From Acidimicrobiaceae bacterium (GTDB taxonomy: Bacteria; Actinomycetota; Acidimicrobiia; Acidimicrobiales; UBA8592), in the NCBI GenBank assembly GCA_002709645.1, contig PAQG01000040.1, positions 1-46,536 of the forward strand: a stretch of 46,536 nt of DNA. Reading direction: 5' to 3'. Under the pieces are notes generated by a model. That model saw nothing but the letters and a program-made list of their open reading frames with translations, searched no databases and was not told where the DNA came from. Numbering within the stretch: the first letter of the stretch is position 1; every line of letters begins with the position of its first letter. Positions 36,009 through 44,245 of the stretch are shown piece by piece. The position numbers and the translations under genes were made by a program.

Positions 36009-37508
36009 GTGAGCGATTCAACAGATCAGAAAAATGATTTCTTCTCGGAGTCAACAAATACCCGACAATCACCAAAAACAAAGAAGGGTAAATTTATTGT
36101 CTCCCCGTTTGTACGTTTAAGTCGCGTCCACGCGTTATGCGCTGCCGGAGATGCAATGATCACAGTCGCCCTCGCCGGCTCATTGTTCTTCTCTATCGAC
36201 CCCAGTGCCGCTCGATGGAGAGTGGGCTTATACCTTGCTCTTACTATTGCTCCATTTGCAGTAGTAAGCCCCCTTATTGGTCCAATCATAGACCGATACG
36301 CAGGTGGTAGAAGATTGATGATCCTCGCGATCAACCTAGGTCGTGTTATTGCTGCCATTCTCATGGTGGCAAATTTAGACTCACTTTTCTTATTCCCACT
36401 GGCATTCACGATCCTTGTTCTCCAGAAAAGCTATGCCATTGCTAAAGCAGCTGTTGTGCCCACAACAGTTTCAACACATGAAGAACTTGTTGAGAAAAAT
36501 GCAAGACTTGCTTTTCTATCAGGAATAGCTGGGTTCTGTGGAGCTGCACCCGCAGCATTGGCGCAATTAATCGGAGGACCCGGGTGGTCGGTTATTTTGG
36601 CAGTAATTACTTTTTTCCTTGCTGTTCTAGCTTCATTAAAACTTCCTAAATCAAAAATTGCTTCCACACCCGAAGAAGAACAAGAACGAGAGGAACTTAG
36701 GTCAGCAGGAATAATTAAAGCTTCTAACGGGATGGGGGTCTTACGGGGCGTTATAGGATTTTTCACTTTCTTGGTTGCATTCGCGTATAGAGGAGGCACA
36801 GATGATTTAGATCTTTCTGGTGTGGGCACGTCAATGGGTGCCGAATTACATGAAGAACTTCTCGGAATAGATTTAGGAGCCGATGGGACATCAGCGATTG
36901 CGCTTGGAGCAGTAGTTGCTTGTAGCGTCATTGGTGGCTTAGTCGGTTCAATAACAGCCCCTAAATTGCGAGCTCGTATTAGCGAAGAGAGGATGCTCCT
37001 AGGAGCTCTACTTGTCACTACAGCAGCAGCGATACTTGGATTATGGAGTGGTGGAATAAGTGGCGCCCTTCTCGTTGGATTTGCTGTAGGTCTTTCGGTC
37101 AGTTCCGGCAAGCTAGCATTTGATTCAATTGTGCAACGTGACGCTCCAGATGCGAACTATGGACGATCATTTGCTCGATTTGAAACACGATTCCAACTCA
37201 TGTGGGTCTTTGGAGCACTCATTCCTGTCATCTTTACGCTTCCGGCACGACTCGGATTCGGTGTTCTCGCTATTGCTGCAGGGTTCGCAGCTGTCTCCTA
37301 CATGTTTGGAACAAACAACGATGAATCAAATTCCCCTCAAAATATTTTTAGCCTCTTAAGCAACCTTCTGAAGAAAGAGAAAATTCAAAGCACTGAAGAA
37401 AATACAGAACCACATGAGAAACCTTCTTCAGAAGAACTAAAGGCTGAACGAGAAATTTTTATTCCATATCCTCACGATGATGACGACGATAATTTAAAGC
37501 TTTTTTGA
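36009..37508 (+). CDS. MFS transporter
   Basis: 499 residues from GTG 36009 (no clear Shine-Dalgarno). About twelve hydrophobic segments follow a polar N-terminus of about 35 residues. The loop after helix 2 (IGPIIDRYAGGRRLMI) is the typical MFS motif A, D-R-x-G-x-R-x form. A long cytoplasmic tail of about 60 residues is rich in Glu, Ser and Asp (DDDDD near the end). The substrate is not predictable. Convergent with the Zincin_2 gene, with four bases between them. Confidence 0.87.
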   Translation: MSDSTDQKNDFFSESTNTRQSPKTKKGKFIVSPFVRLSRVHALCAAGDAMITVALAGSLFFSIDPSAARWRVGLYLALTIAPFAVVSPLIGPIIDRYAGGRRLMILAINLGRVIAAILMVANLDSLFLFPLAFTILVLQKSYAIAKAAVVPTTVSTHEELVEKNARLAFLSGIAGFCGAAPAALAQLIGGPGWSVILAVITFFLAVLASLKLPKSKIASTPEEEQEREELRSAGIIKASNGMGVLRGVIGFFTFLVAFAYRGGTDDLDLSGVGTSMGAELHEELLGIDLGADGTSAIALGAVVACSVIGGLVGSITAPKLRARISEERMLLGALLVTTAAAILGLWSGGISGALLVGFAVGLSVSSGKLAFDSIVQRDAPDANYGRSFARFETRFQLMWVFGALIPVIFTLPARLGFGVLAIAAGFAAVSYMFGTNNDESNSPQNIFSLLSNLLKKEKIQSTEENTEPHEKPSSEELKAEREIFIPYPHDDDDDNLKLF

Positions 37509-37512
37509 AACG

Positions 37513-38673
37513 TTAAGATAAATCAGGCAGATTGATCCTAGCTAACCAAAGACCAGGGGCGTCAACTTCATTCGGCGTTGGAAAATTCTTTGGTTCGCTC
37601 CAGAGACGTATAAGTTCATTATCACTAGATCGCTCAACAGCACCTTGGATAAAAGCATTACCGCGATCATATTGAGCTTGGGTTAATTCAAGCCCTAACA
37701 TTCTTTCAATAAAACGATCTGAAGGGTCAGCCTCAACTCTCAATCGTCGCATTGCTTCAGTAATTTGACTATATGATCCGATCAACCCGCTTCCGATACT
37801 GTCCATGATGTAGTCAACGTAACCAACGATGACTGCAATTGCTGCGTTTATTTCAGGCAACAGATTCAACTGTTCCTGACTCTGAATTGCTCCTAAAACT
37901 ACTTCCGGGCTACCTAAAGACCGCTGTAAATCTTCAAGAGCAGATGGAGAATTCATATCAATCCCTTGCAGCTTCTCTTCCAGACCAGATGGGTTACTTT
38001 CAAATCCACTCACATAATCAAAAAGTAGACCGGTTACGTTTTCCTGAACATGACTTATACGGAGAACCGTATGTAGGCATAACTGCTGTAAACAAACCCA
38101 GAGCAGTAACTCCTCCATAGGGAGACTCCATTCCTTCCCAAAATCATCAATATTATTCGTAATAATCTGAATTCCATCTTCACTGACACGAGGAATCGGT
38201 AAATCAAATTGGCCGAATGAACGCTGCGCTAAATGCCCTACCATTGACCCCGCGGTCATTGATAACATCATCGGACCAAGAAATTGCATCATTTGCCCAA
38301 ACATTGCCTGCATAGGGTCATCTCCGAATGAGCCATCTTCTTTTTTCTGGGTTAAAGCCTCCGTTAAGCTTTCAAATAGTGGTTTATATGCATCAATAGT
38401 CGCATGGGCCCATTCTGCTCTTCTAACTGCAACCACGGAGATATTTCCTGTACTTAACGAAGTAGTTTCACTGATGTGCAATTGAGCAATCCGAGAAAGC
38501 TCTTCCAAAAGAATTCGATGAGACGGATCCACATTTGAATCAACGTTTTCACCCACTGCTAACTGGACCGCTATTTGCTTAGCAGTTCCCCAAGGGTCTT
38601 GGCCTCCAGAATTAAACAATTTCTCAAAATCGCCGAAAAAAGGCATATCTCCAAAAGGGTTATCATTATCCAT
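37513..38673 (-). CDS. Zincin_2 (DUF2342) family protein lacking the HExxH site
   Basis: 386 residues from the ATG at 38673 (AAGG upstream); the frame is open 37 further codons without homologous character. It matches the actinobacterial zinc-dependent metalloprotease/hydrolase family: DNPFGDMPFF start, helical VDPSHRILLEELSRIAQLH, a GMM-type hydrophobic centre, and the C-terminal block ERMLGLELTQAQYDRGNAF. The expected active site W-V-x-L-H-E-x-x-H reads WVCLQQLCL, with Gln196-Gln197 for His-Glu and Leu200 for the second His. It should not bind zinc there and is probably not a protease. Confidence 0.86.
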   Translation of the reverse strand: MDNDNPFGDMPFFGDFEKLFNSGGQDPWGTAKQIAVQLAVGENVDSNVDPSHRILLEELSRIAQLHISETTSLSTGNISVVAVRRAEWAHATIDAYKPLFESLTEALTQKKEDGSFGDDPMQAMFGQMMQFLGPMMLSMTAGSMVGHLAQRSFGQFDLPIPRVSEDGIQIITNNIDDFGKEWSLPMEELLLWVCLQQLCLHTVLRISHVQENVTGLLFDYVSGFESNPSGLEEKLQGIDMNSPSALEDLQRSLGSPEVVLGAIQSQEQLNLLPEINAAIAVIVGYVDYIMDSIGSGLIGSYSQITEAMRRLRVEADPSDRFIERMLGLELTQAQYDRGNAFIQGAVERSSDNELIRLWSEPKNFPTPNEVDAPGLWLARINLPDLS

Positions 38674-38867
38674 AATCCTTACCTTTACTGTGAAAGATTG
38701 AATTACTTCCATTCTACAAAATTCCCACTGAGAAATTAAGCCATTAGTAGGCAAGTTAAAAAAACAGACAAAAGTCGTAGACACGTCATGTTTCCGCTAT
38801 CGTTTCTTCTCGACCTAAGATTTCAACCTACAAGAGCAAAACCATTCAATAGAACTCGAGGGAGGCT

Positions 38868-39908
38868 ATGGAAACGCTTATCGTCACAGGCGCAGCTGGA
38901 TCTATCGGAACAAGAGTATGCAAAACTCTTGCAGAAACTGATGGCATCTCAGCAGTTCTTGCAATAGATACGAGACCAGAGATGCCAAATCATCGACGCG
39001 TCTACCATCATCAATTAGATCTTCAGATTGATGATCTCAAACCAGTTTTTGAAGGAGCGCACTGCCTTATTCATCTCGCCACATCTTTCGGACCAAGCAG
39101 TGATGGAATTGACGCAGGAGGAGCCGAAATTGACGCAACAAGAAGAGTCTTTGAAGCCGCTTCTGCCGTAGGTATCCAAAGAATAGTCATACTTTCATCA
39201 GCAATGGTTTACGGAGCGTGGGATCATAACCCGATCCCAATCACAGAAGAAACGCAGATAGAACCAAACCCAGATTTCTCGTTTGCCTCGGTCAAAACCG
39301 AAATAGAAAATATAGCGAAAGAATGGAACCTGAACCACCCAACAGCAGAAGTAGTGATACTTCGACCTGCAACAGCTCTTGCTAAGGGACAAATAAGTTG
39401 GGTTGCTCGTTCATTAAAAGCTTCGGCAATTATTGATGCAGGTGATAATGACCCACCAGTTCAATTCCTTCATTTAGATGATTTAGCGGCGGCTGTCTCC
39501 CTTGCAAGCAGAGGAGGATTGAGCGGCATTTACAATGTCGCCCCCGATGGGTACATTGAAGCCGAAGTGTGCAGGGAACTTAGCGGAAAATTTCCAAGAC
39601 TTCGTTTAAAAGAAGAAATGGCTGACCGCTTGGGTAGATTCAGTTGGCGTCATCGGATCGCTCCGACCCCTCCCGGTTTAACGCCATACACAGTTCACCC
39701 ATGGATTGTTTCAAATGAAAGATTAAGAGCCGCCGGTTGGGAACCCGAATACACAAACGCGGAAGCGTATATAGATGGAACTCCAGCAAAACCCTGGTCA
39801 AATATGAATGCAAAACAACGTCAACGTGCATCACTTGCAGGGGCAATTATTCTTGGAGGACTAGCGACCTATCTTCTATCACGGTTAATGAGGAAACTAA
39901 GAGAATAG
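38868..39908 (+). CDS. Extended SDR/NAD-dependent epimerase-like protein with C-terminal membrane anchor
   Basis: 346 residues. The Rossmann motif is VTGAAGSIG (6-14), then LIHLATSFG and SSAMVYGAW. The catalytic Tyr-xxx-Lys reads F139-ASV-K143, so the general-acid Tyr is replaced by Phe. After the catalytic domain a hydrophobic segment (AGAIILGGLATYLLS) and basic tail anchor it to the membrane. It may be a sugar-nucleotide or steroid-type binding protein with altered chemistry. GAGGGAGG precedes the ATG. Convergent with the small minus-strand gene, with two bases between them. Confidence 0.85.
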   Translation: METLIVTGAAGSIGTRVCKTLAETDGISAVLAIDTRPEMPNHRRVYHHQLDLQIDDLKPVFEGAHCLIHLATSFGPSSDGIDAGGAEIDATRRVFEAASAVGIQRIVILSSAMVYGAWDHNPIPITEETQIEPNPDFSFASVKTEIENIAKEWNLNHPTAEVVILRPATALAKGQISWVARSLKASAIIDAGDNDPPVQFLHLDDLAAAVSLASRGGLSGIYNVAPDGYIEAEVCRELSGKFPRLRLKEEMADRLGRFSWRHRIAPTPPGLTPYTVHPWIVSNERLRAAGWEPEYTNAEAYIDGTPAKPWSNMNAKQRQRASLAGAIILGGLATYLLSRLMRKLRE

Positions 39909-39910
39909 TT

Positions 39911-40111
39911 TTAAAGAAAGAAAAAAATCTCTTCACCCCAAAGCAAAATCACACCCACGCAAATCGCAAACTTACCAATACTACGAAAACGTTTCATTGA
40001 CTGGTTAATTCGCTTAAGCTCACCCACCTCAGCAGGATGCCTCCAAAGGCGATCTTCCATTAAGGGAGGCGCTACAAAATCAAGTTTTTCGTCATCCCCT
40101 TCTACTCCCAC
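39911..40111 (-). CDS. 66-residue membrane protein with DRLWRHPAE motif
   Basis: GTG 40111 to TAA 39911. An acidic N-terminus is followed by PPLMEDRLWRHPAEVGELKR, then a basic stretch and one membrane helix (about residues 46-65: IGKFAICVGVILLWG). The D-R-x-W-R-H-P-[AS]-E sequence is familiar from the cytoplasmic N-terminus of many Acidimicrobiia-type membrane-anchored proteins, notably trypsin/PDZ proteases. Here it stops right after the helix. It is either an independent microprotein or the truncated front of such a gene. There is no Shine-Dalgarno, and initiation may be leaderless. Confidence 0.55.
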   Translation of the reverse strand: MGVEGDDEKLDFVAPPLMEDRLWRHPAEVGELKRINQSMKRFRSIGKFAICVGVILLWGEEIFFFL

Positions 40112-40224
40112 AGATCTATTTTAGATCACAACAACAAAAAATAAATCGCGAGTACAGCAATAACTTGTTCAGAAAGCAAATAAACGAAGGAGCAGAGAAC
40201 AAACACTGCCTCTAGCATGGACTT

Positions 40225-40731
40225 ATGGATGCTCCTGAGAATGCCAACACATGGGTTGGATTAAGCAATGAACCTCTTCCTGTTGAAAAAGCAAGCCAAT
40301 GGGTAATTGAACCATCATGCGGCGCGACGGTCACATTCAACGGTGTTGCACGTGACCACTCAACAGGAAGAGAGAACGTGACTGTTTTGGAATATGAAGC
40401 ATATGAGGAACAGGCCATTCCTAGATTGGAAGCAATCGCAAAAAAAACACGGGATCAATGGCCAGATATAAAAAAAATAGTCATGCTCCACCGAATAGGA
40501 AGAGTGGAAATAGGTGATTCAGCTGTCGTAATCGCTGTCAGCTCAGCTCATCGCGATCATGCTTTTCTCGCTTCCCGATTTTGTATTGACACTTTAAAGG
40601 CCACCGTCCCCATATGGAAAAGAGAAATCTGGGAAAGTGGAGAAAGTTGGGGATTAGAACCGCAACACATCCAAGAAATTAATGAAATTCCAAGTTTTGA
40701 AAAAATAGAAGAAGGAGAAGTTCTCCATTGA
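40225..40731 (+). CDS. moaE: Molybdopterin synthase catalytic subunit
   Basis: 168 residues. MoaE transfers sulfur from MoaD thiocarboxylate to precursor Z, making molybdopterin. Family blocks are FNGVARDHSTGRENVTVLEYE, HRIGRVEIGDSAVVIAV, SSAHRDHAF and DTLKATVPIWKRE. The catalytic lysines are K125 and K132, spaced as K119/K126 in E. coli. A 23-residue N-terminal extension precedes the domain. moaD and other Moco genes are not nearby. Its stop overlaps the start of the 55-residue membrane gene (TTGA), which leads into mreB. Confidence 0.93.
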   Translation: MDAPENANTWVGLSNEPLPVEKASQWVIEPSCGATVTFNGVARDHSTGRENVTVLEYEAYEEQAIPRLEAIAKKTRDQWPDIKKIVMLHRIGRVEIGDSAVVIAVSSAHRDHAFLASRFCIDTLKATVPIWKREIWESGESWGLEPQHIQEINEIPSFEKIEEGEVLH

Positions 40732-40895
40732 ATCCATTAATTTTCCTCGCAGCAGCAGCCATCGTTTTTTTTCTTGGAACGCTCACCATTTGGGCTTTCC
40801 AACGAGAAAAAAAGAAAAGCTTCAATTCATCAATTGAACAGTTCCGAGCTGGACTAGATGCTATCGCCCCAGATCAAAAGAGGAGAAGGCGTTAA
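40728..40895 (+). CDS. 55-residue membrane protein between moaE and mreB
   Basis: TTG 40728 overlaps the moaE stop by four bases (TTGA), with GAAGGAGAAG upstream. It ends at TAA 40895, two bases before the mreB ATG. The sequence has one N-terminal membrane helix (LIFLAAAAIVFFLGTLTIW), then a short basic, amphipathic cytoplasmic part (FNSSIEQFRAGLDAIAPDQ) and an RRRR end. The tight packing on both sides supports it as a real gene. Function is unknown; a link to MreB at the membrane is inference. Confidence 0.65.
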   Translation: MNPLIFLAAAAIVFFLGTLTIWAFQREKKKSFNSSIEQFRAGLDAIAPDQKRRRR

Positions 40896-40897
40896 TC

Positions 40898-41917
40898 ATG
40901 GCACGTGACCTTGCCATTGATCTTGGAACAGCGAATACCCTTGTGTATTCCAGAGGTCGAGGCATTGTCCTAAACGAACCTTCCGTCATAGCACTAAATC
41001 AAAAGACAAACGAAGTTCTCGCCATGGGTGAAGAAGCTTGGCAAATGATTGGGAGAACACCGGGCTACATTGTTGCGGTCCGCCCATTACGCCATGGAGC
41101 GATAACAGACTTTGATGTCACACAGAGAATGATACGACTTCTATTAGAAAGAGTCGGAGTGTCAAGGTTTAACCGTCCCAGAGTTGTGATTTGTGTACCT
41201 TCAGCGATCACGGCCGTTGAAAGAAGAGCAGTCACAGAAGCTGCACGGAGAGCAGGAGCTGCAGATGCCCGACTCATTGAGCAGCCGTTGGCTGCAGCAA
41301 TAGGTTCTGGTTTACCCATTAACGAACCAATGGGGAATCTAATCGTTGATGTAGGTGGAGGAACTACCGAAACAGCGCTCATATCAATGGGGGGAGTTGT
41401 TGCATTGGAAGCGGTTAGGGTTGGTTCTTTTGATATTGACACGGCTATTCAAAATTTTGTCAAAAATGAATTTGGTGTAGCCATAGGGGAAAGAACTGCT
41501 GAAGAAATCAAATTAACTATCGGATCAGCAGCGCCATACGAAGGCGAATTACGAGCTGAAGTCCGAGGACGGCACATAGCGAGTGGTTTACCTGAAGTTA
41601 TTGTCGTGTCGCCTAGCGAAATAAGGTCAGCTATTGATGAAGCTGTGTCTGCGATGATTGATTCTGCTACATCATGCCTGTCACAAGCCCCGCCTGAACT
41701 CGCACAGGACATAATAGTCCAAGGGATAAACCTCGTCGGAGGGGGATCTTTATTAAAAGGTTTTGATAAGCGTTTGAGTGAAGAAACAGATGTACCTGTA
41801 AATATCGTCCCGAATGCATTAGAAGCTGTTGTTCTTGGAGCTGGAAGATGCATTGAATCATTTGAGTCTGTTCGAGCGATGTTTATGGATGATCCATCTA
41901 TACGACAGAGACGATAA
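40898..41917 (+). CDS. mreB: Rod-shape-determining actin homologue MreB
   Basis: 339 residues, full length. Actin-fold motifs are phosphate 1 (AIDLGTANTLVY), connect 1 (EQPLAAAIGSGLPI), phosphate 2 (LIVDVGGGTTETALI) and the adenosine motif (NLVGGGSLLKGFDKRL). MreB forms membrane-bound filaments that guide lateral cell-wall synthesis. AGAGGAGAAGG sits upstream. No mreC, mreD, rodA or pbp2 follows, so this is an orphan copy, or those genes lie elsewhere. Confidence 0.94.
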   Translation: MARDLAIDLGTANTLVYSRGRGIVLNEPSVIALNQKTNEVLAMGEEAWQMIGRTPGYIVAVRPLRHGAITDFDVTQRMIRLLLERVGVSRFNRPRVVICVPSAITAVERRAVTEAARRAGAADARLIEQPLAAAIGSGLPINEPMGNLIVDVGGGTTETALISMGGVVALEAVRVGSFDIDTAIQNFVKNEFGVAIGERTAEEIKLTIGSAAPYEGELRAEVRGRHIASGLPEVIVVSPSEIRSAIDEAVSAMIDSATSCLSQAPPELAQDIIVQGINLVGGGSLLKGFDKRLSEETDVPVNIVPNALEAVVLGAGRCIESFESVRAMFMDDPSIRQRR

Positions 41918-41926
41918 CGTACGGCT

Positions 41927-42547
41927 CTACATCAATAAATCCTCAGCGGCTTGCCGAACCTGCCAATCCCTATCTTCAAGAGCATTTTCTAACGCTTTTG
42001 TGACAGCTGGGTTATCAAAAGGCGCAAGCGCTAGAACTGCTCTTCTGCGAACAGTAGCAACATCTGTCGTTGCTTTAAGAATGCTATTCAACCCATCAGC
42101 ATTACCAATCGCCCCTAAAGCTGCCACTGCTGCTTCTCGGCATAGAGAATCTTCATGTTGCAAAGCAATATTAGACAAAACAGAAACTACGCCATCTTGT
42201 CGATCTCCTCTTTCCCCTGCTGCCCAGCAAGCTACCTCAACAACTGTGAAATCAACATCACGAAGGAGTTCTAAGATCGGTAAGTAATAGAGTTCCGCAG
42301 CAGATTTTGCAACTGAACTGCGAACAATCGGGTGCGGGTCCCTTGCAGCATCAGAACCTAATTCATTATTTAGCAGACCATTTTCGCACAGGACAGTAAC
42401 AGATGTGGAACGAACCTTCGGATCCTCATCATACAATCCGTTCAAAGCCAGAGAATACTCTCCAGCCATGGCCGACTCAATAATATTCTTCCGCTTCTCT
42501 GTCCCCAGCGACGTTTGTGACTGATGTGCATTATCAAACTCAGGCAC
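41927..42547 (-). CDS. HEAT-repeat protein
   Basis: 206 residues from GTG 42547. At least four helical repeats of about 31 residues, with D-P-x-x-x-V-R turns, can be seen (EDPKVRSTSV, RDPHPIVRSSVA, REAAVAALGAIG, EDRDWQVRQAAE), as in PBS-lyase/HEAT proteins. These form scaffold superhelices for protein binding; no catalytic residues are apparent. The start lies one base after the stop of the small membrane gene, so the two are probably coupled. Convergent with mreB. Confidence 0.84.
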   Translation of the reverse strand: MPEFDNAHQSQTSLGTEKRKNIIESAMAGEYSLALNGLYDEDPKVRSTSVTVLCENGLLNNELGSDAARDPHPIVRSSVAKSAAELYYLPILELLRDVDFTVVEVACWAAGERGDRQDGVVSVLSNIALQHEDSLCREAAVAALGAIGNADGLNSILKATTDVATVRRRAVLALAPFDNPAVTKALENALEDRDWQVRQAAEDLLM

Positions 42548-42548
42548 G

Positions 42549-42776
42549 TTAGCTCACAATCACATCAAGAAGAATCCTGCCAATTAGTACCAACAAACCA
42601 ATACCAAAAGCAAGCATGACCCCGAGAACTCCAATAACAAGTAAGAGACCCACCAAGCTAACTATTCTTTGCCACCAACGAACTCTGGCTTTTAACCCAG
42701 TCACAGCTTTGTGATGTGCAATCCGTTCCGCCATCCTAAAAGGATTAGTAAACGGTTGCCGAAGTGGTTCTCGCAA
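42549..42776 (-). CDS. Small membrane protein paired with HEAT-repeat protein
   Basis: 75 residues. The TTG start at 42776 is supported by a consensus AAAGGAGG only four bases upstream. A basic, amphipathic N-terminus (about 1-37, with KARVRWWQR) leads into a long hydrophobic region with one or two membrane helices (VGLLLVIGVLGVMLAFGIGL). Not recognised. It is immediately upstream of the HEAT-repeat gene and could tether it to the membrane (inference). Confidence 0.7.
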   Translation of the reverse strand: MREPLRQPFTNPFRMAERIAHHKAVTGLKARVRWWQRIVSLVGLLLVIGVLGVMLAFGIGLLVLIGRILLDVIVS

Positions 42777-42925
42777 AACGCCTCCTTTATACAGGTCTTA
42801 TCTGTCAAGTAGATAATAGGGTAATCAGGACACTGAAATCGTATACATCAGCAGAACGGCTGAAAACTAGATAATAAAACAACGATGCCAAAGAAAATGA
42901 CCTTGAACCTACAATAGAAAAGTGC

Positions 42926-44173
42926 ATGTCATTCAACACAAAGATCACCATGTCTGAAACTCCGAATCCCACTACCCAAAAACCGGTTCTAACACGTTCA
43001 CCGATGGGAAGAAACGAAAAGATTCTCATGGCAGCACTACTTTTCGTTGCCTCAATAGCTTTATTCATCAGGTTTGTACCAGTTTCATTTCTTGGTATAG
43101 ACGTCGTAGCCCTTTCCCCTGGTAGTGCCCCTACAACAATAGAAAAAATAGATATCGAAGGAACCGAAACTTATATTCCTGAAGGAGCAATAAAATTCAC
43201 AACAGTAACTATTGAATCAGATTCACTCACAATTTGGGAATGGTTCCAAGCAAAAAACGATGACATAAAAGAACTCCGGAATCGAGAAGATTTCTACGGA
43301 GACAAAACAAAAACTGAAACAAGAAAGATCAATAATTTCATGATGCAGCAATCTCAAGATACTGCGTCTTTGGTAGCAGCAAATTTTCTAGGTTTTGACA
43401 TTATCCCTGTAATTGAAGGCGCATATGTTACCGAGATTGTTTCCGAAAGCTCAGCATCCCAATTCCTTGAATTAGGTGACTTAATAGTGCAAGTTGATGG
43501 CTTTGATGTTCGCAGTCCTGAAGATCTTGGAAATGCCATCCAATCAAAAAAACCTGAAGATACTGTGACTATAGGTTTCAAGAGGTCTGAAGGAACATTT
43601 GAAATTCCGTCATCGGATCAAGAACTTCGTATAGAACAAATTTCACTCGGAAGCCATCCCCGTCTAGAAGACACCGGATTTCTGGGAGTAGTAATTCAGA
43701 CACCGCTTAAAGCAGATATCCCATTTGACATCACTATTGACGTTGGAAGAGTAGGTGGTCCATCAGCAGGTTTAGCTTTTGCATTGTCAATTGTTGATTA
43801 CCTCACTGAAGGAGAATTAACAGGAGGACTTAACGTAGCAACTACTGGCACAATAGACCAATACGGCAATATAGGATCGGTTGGAGCCTACCCACAGAAA
43901 GCAGAAGCAGCAGCCAGATCAGGAGTAAATCTATTTCTCGTACCTCCAAGCGGATATCAGAAAATACTAAAAATTGCTGCAGGTCGCTTCGAAGTTAGGT
44001 GCGTTTCCACATTTGATGATGCAATAATTCAACTGGATGATTTTGGAGGAAACGGGATACAGATAACATCAGAATTAAATATCCCAACCCCCACCCCATC
44101 CCCAGAAACCATTGATGAAAATGATGGATACCTGACCTGTGCAGAAGCAGTTTTGGAAACCACAGACAATTGA
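42926..44173 (+). CDS. Membrane-anchored PDZ/Lon-type (S16) protease, YlbL-like
   Basis: 415 residues. One N-terminal membrane helix (about 32-50), an extracytoplasmic linker domain, a PDZ domain (about 165-240, VTEIVSESSASQFLELGD) and a C-terminal S16 protease domain. The catalytic dyad is Ser280 in GRVGGPSAGLAFAL and Lys325 in GNIGSVGAYPQKAEAA. In Bacillus the relative YlbL is linked to SOS recovery. A Pro/Thr-rich tail with a lone Cys ends the protein. The start could be ATG 42926 or ATG 42950 (MSETPN); neither has a good Shine-Dalgarno. Upstream of the UPF0182 gene, an arrangement I recall from other actinobacteria. Confidence 0.9.
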   Translation: MSFNTKITMSETPNPTTQKPVLTRSPMGRNEKILMAALLFVASIALFIRFVPVSFLGIDVVALSPGSAPTTIEKIDIEGTETYIPEGAIKFTTVTIESDSLTIWEWFQAKNDDIKELRNREDFYGDKTKTETRKINNFMMQQSQDTASLVAANFLGFDIIPVIEGAYVTEIVSESSASQFLELGDLIVQVDGFDVRSPEDLGNAIQSKKPEDTVTIGFKRSEGTFEIPSSDQELRIEQISLGSHPRLEDTGFLGVVIQTPLKADIPFDITIDVGRVGGPSAGLAFALSIVDYLTEGELTGGLNVATTGTIDQYGNIGSVGAYPQKAEAAARSGVNLFLVPPSGYQKILKIAAGRFEVRCVSTFDDAIIQLDDFGGNGIQITSELNIPTPTPSPETIDENDGYLTCAEAVLETTDN

Positions 44174-44206
44174 AGTAAGCAACAATAGGCACGGTAGGAT
44201 TAAATT

Positions 44207-44245
44207 ATGGACAACGGCGAAGAATTAGCAGTTATTAATGGCTGA
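44207..44245 (+). other. Possible 12-codon leader ORF overlapping the UPF0182 start
   Basis: ATG 44207 (AGGA upstream) to TGA 44245 encodes MDNGEELAVING. Its last codons overlap the ATG at 44238 of the large membrane protein in a different frame. This could couple translation, because that ATG has no Shine-Dalgarno of its own. Equally it may be chance. Confidence 0.25.

Noticed and set aside
36431-37111. 226-codon minus-strand frame inside the MFS gene
   Set aside because: Antisense shadow with low-complexity Pro/Ser/Ala content; the plus strand encodes clear membrane helices.
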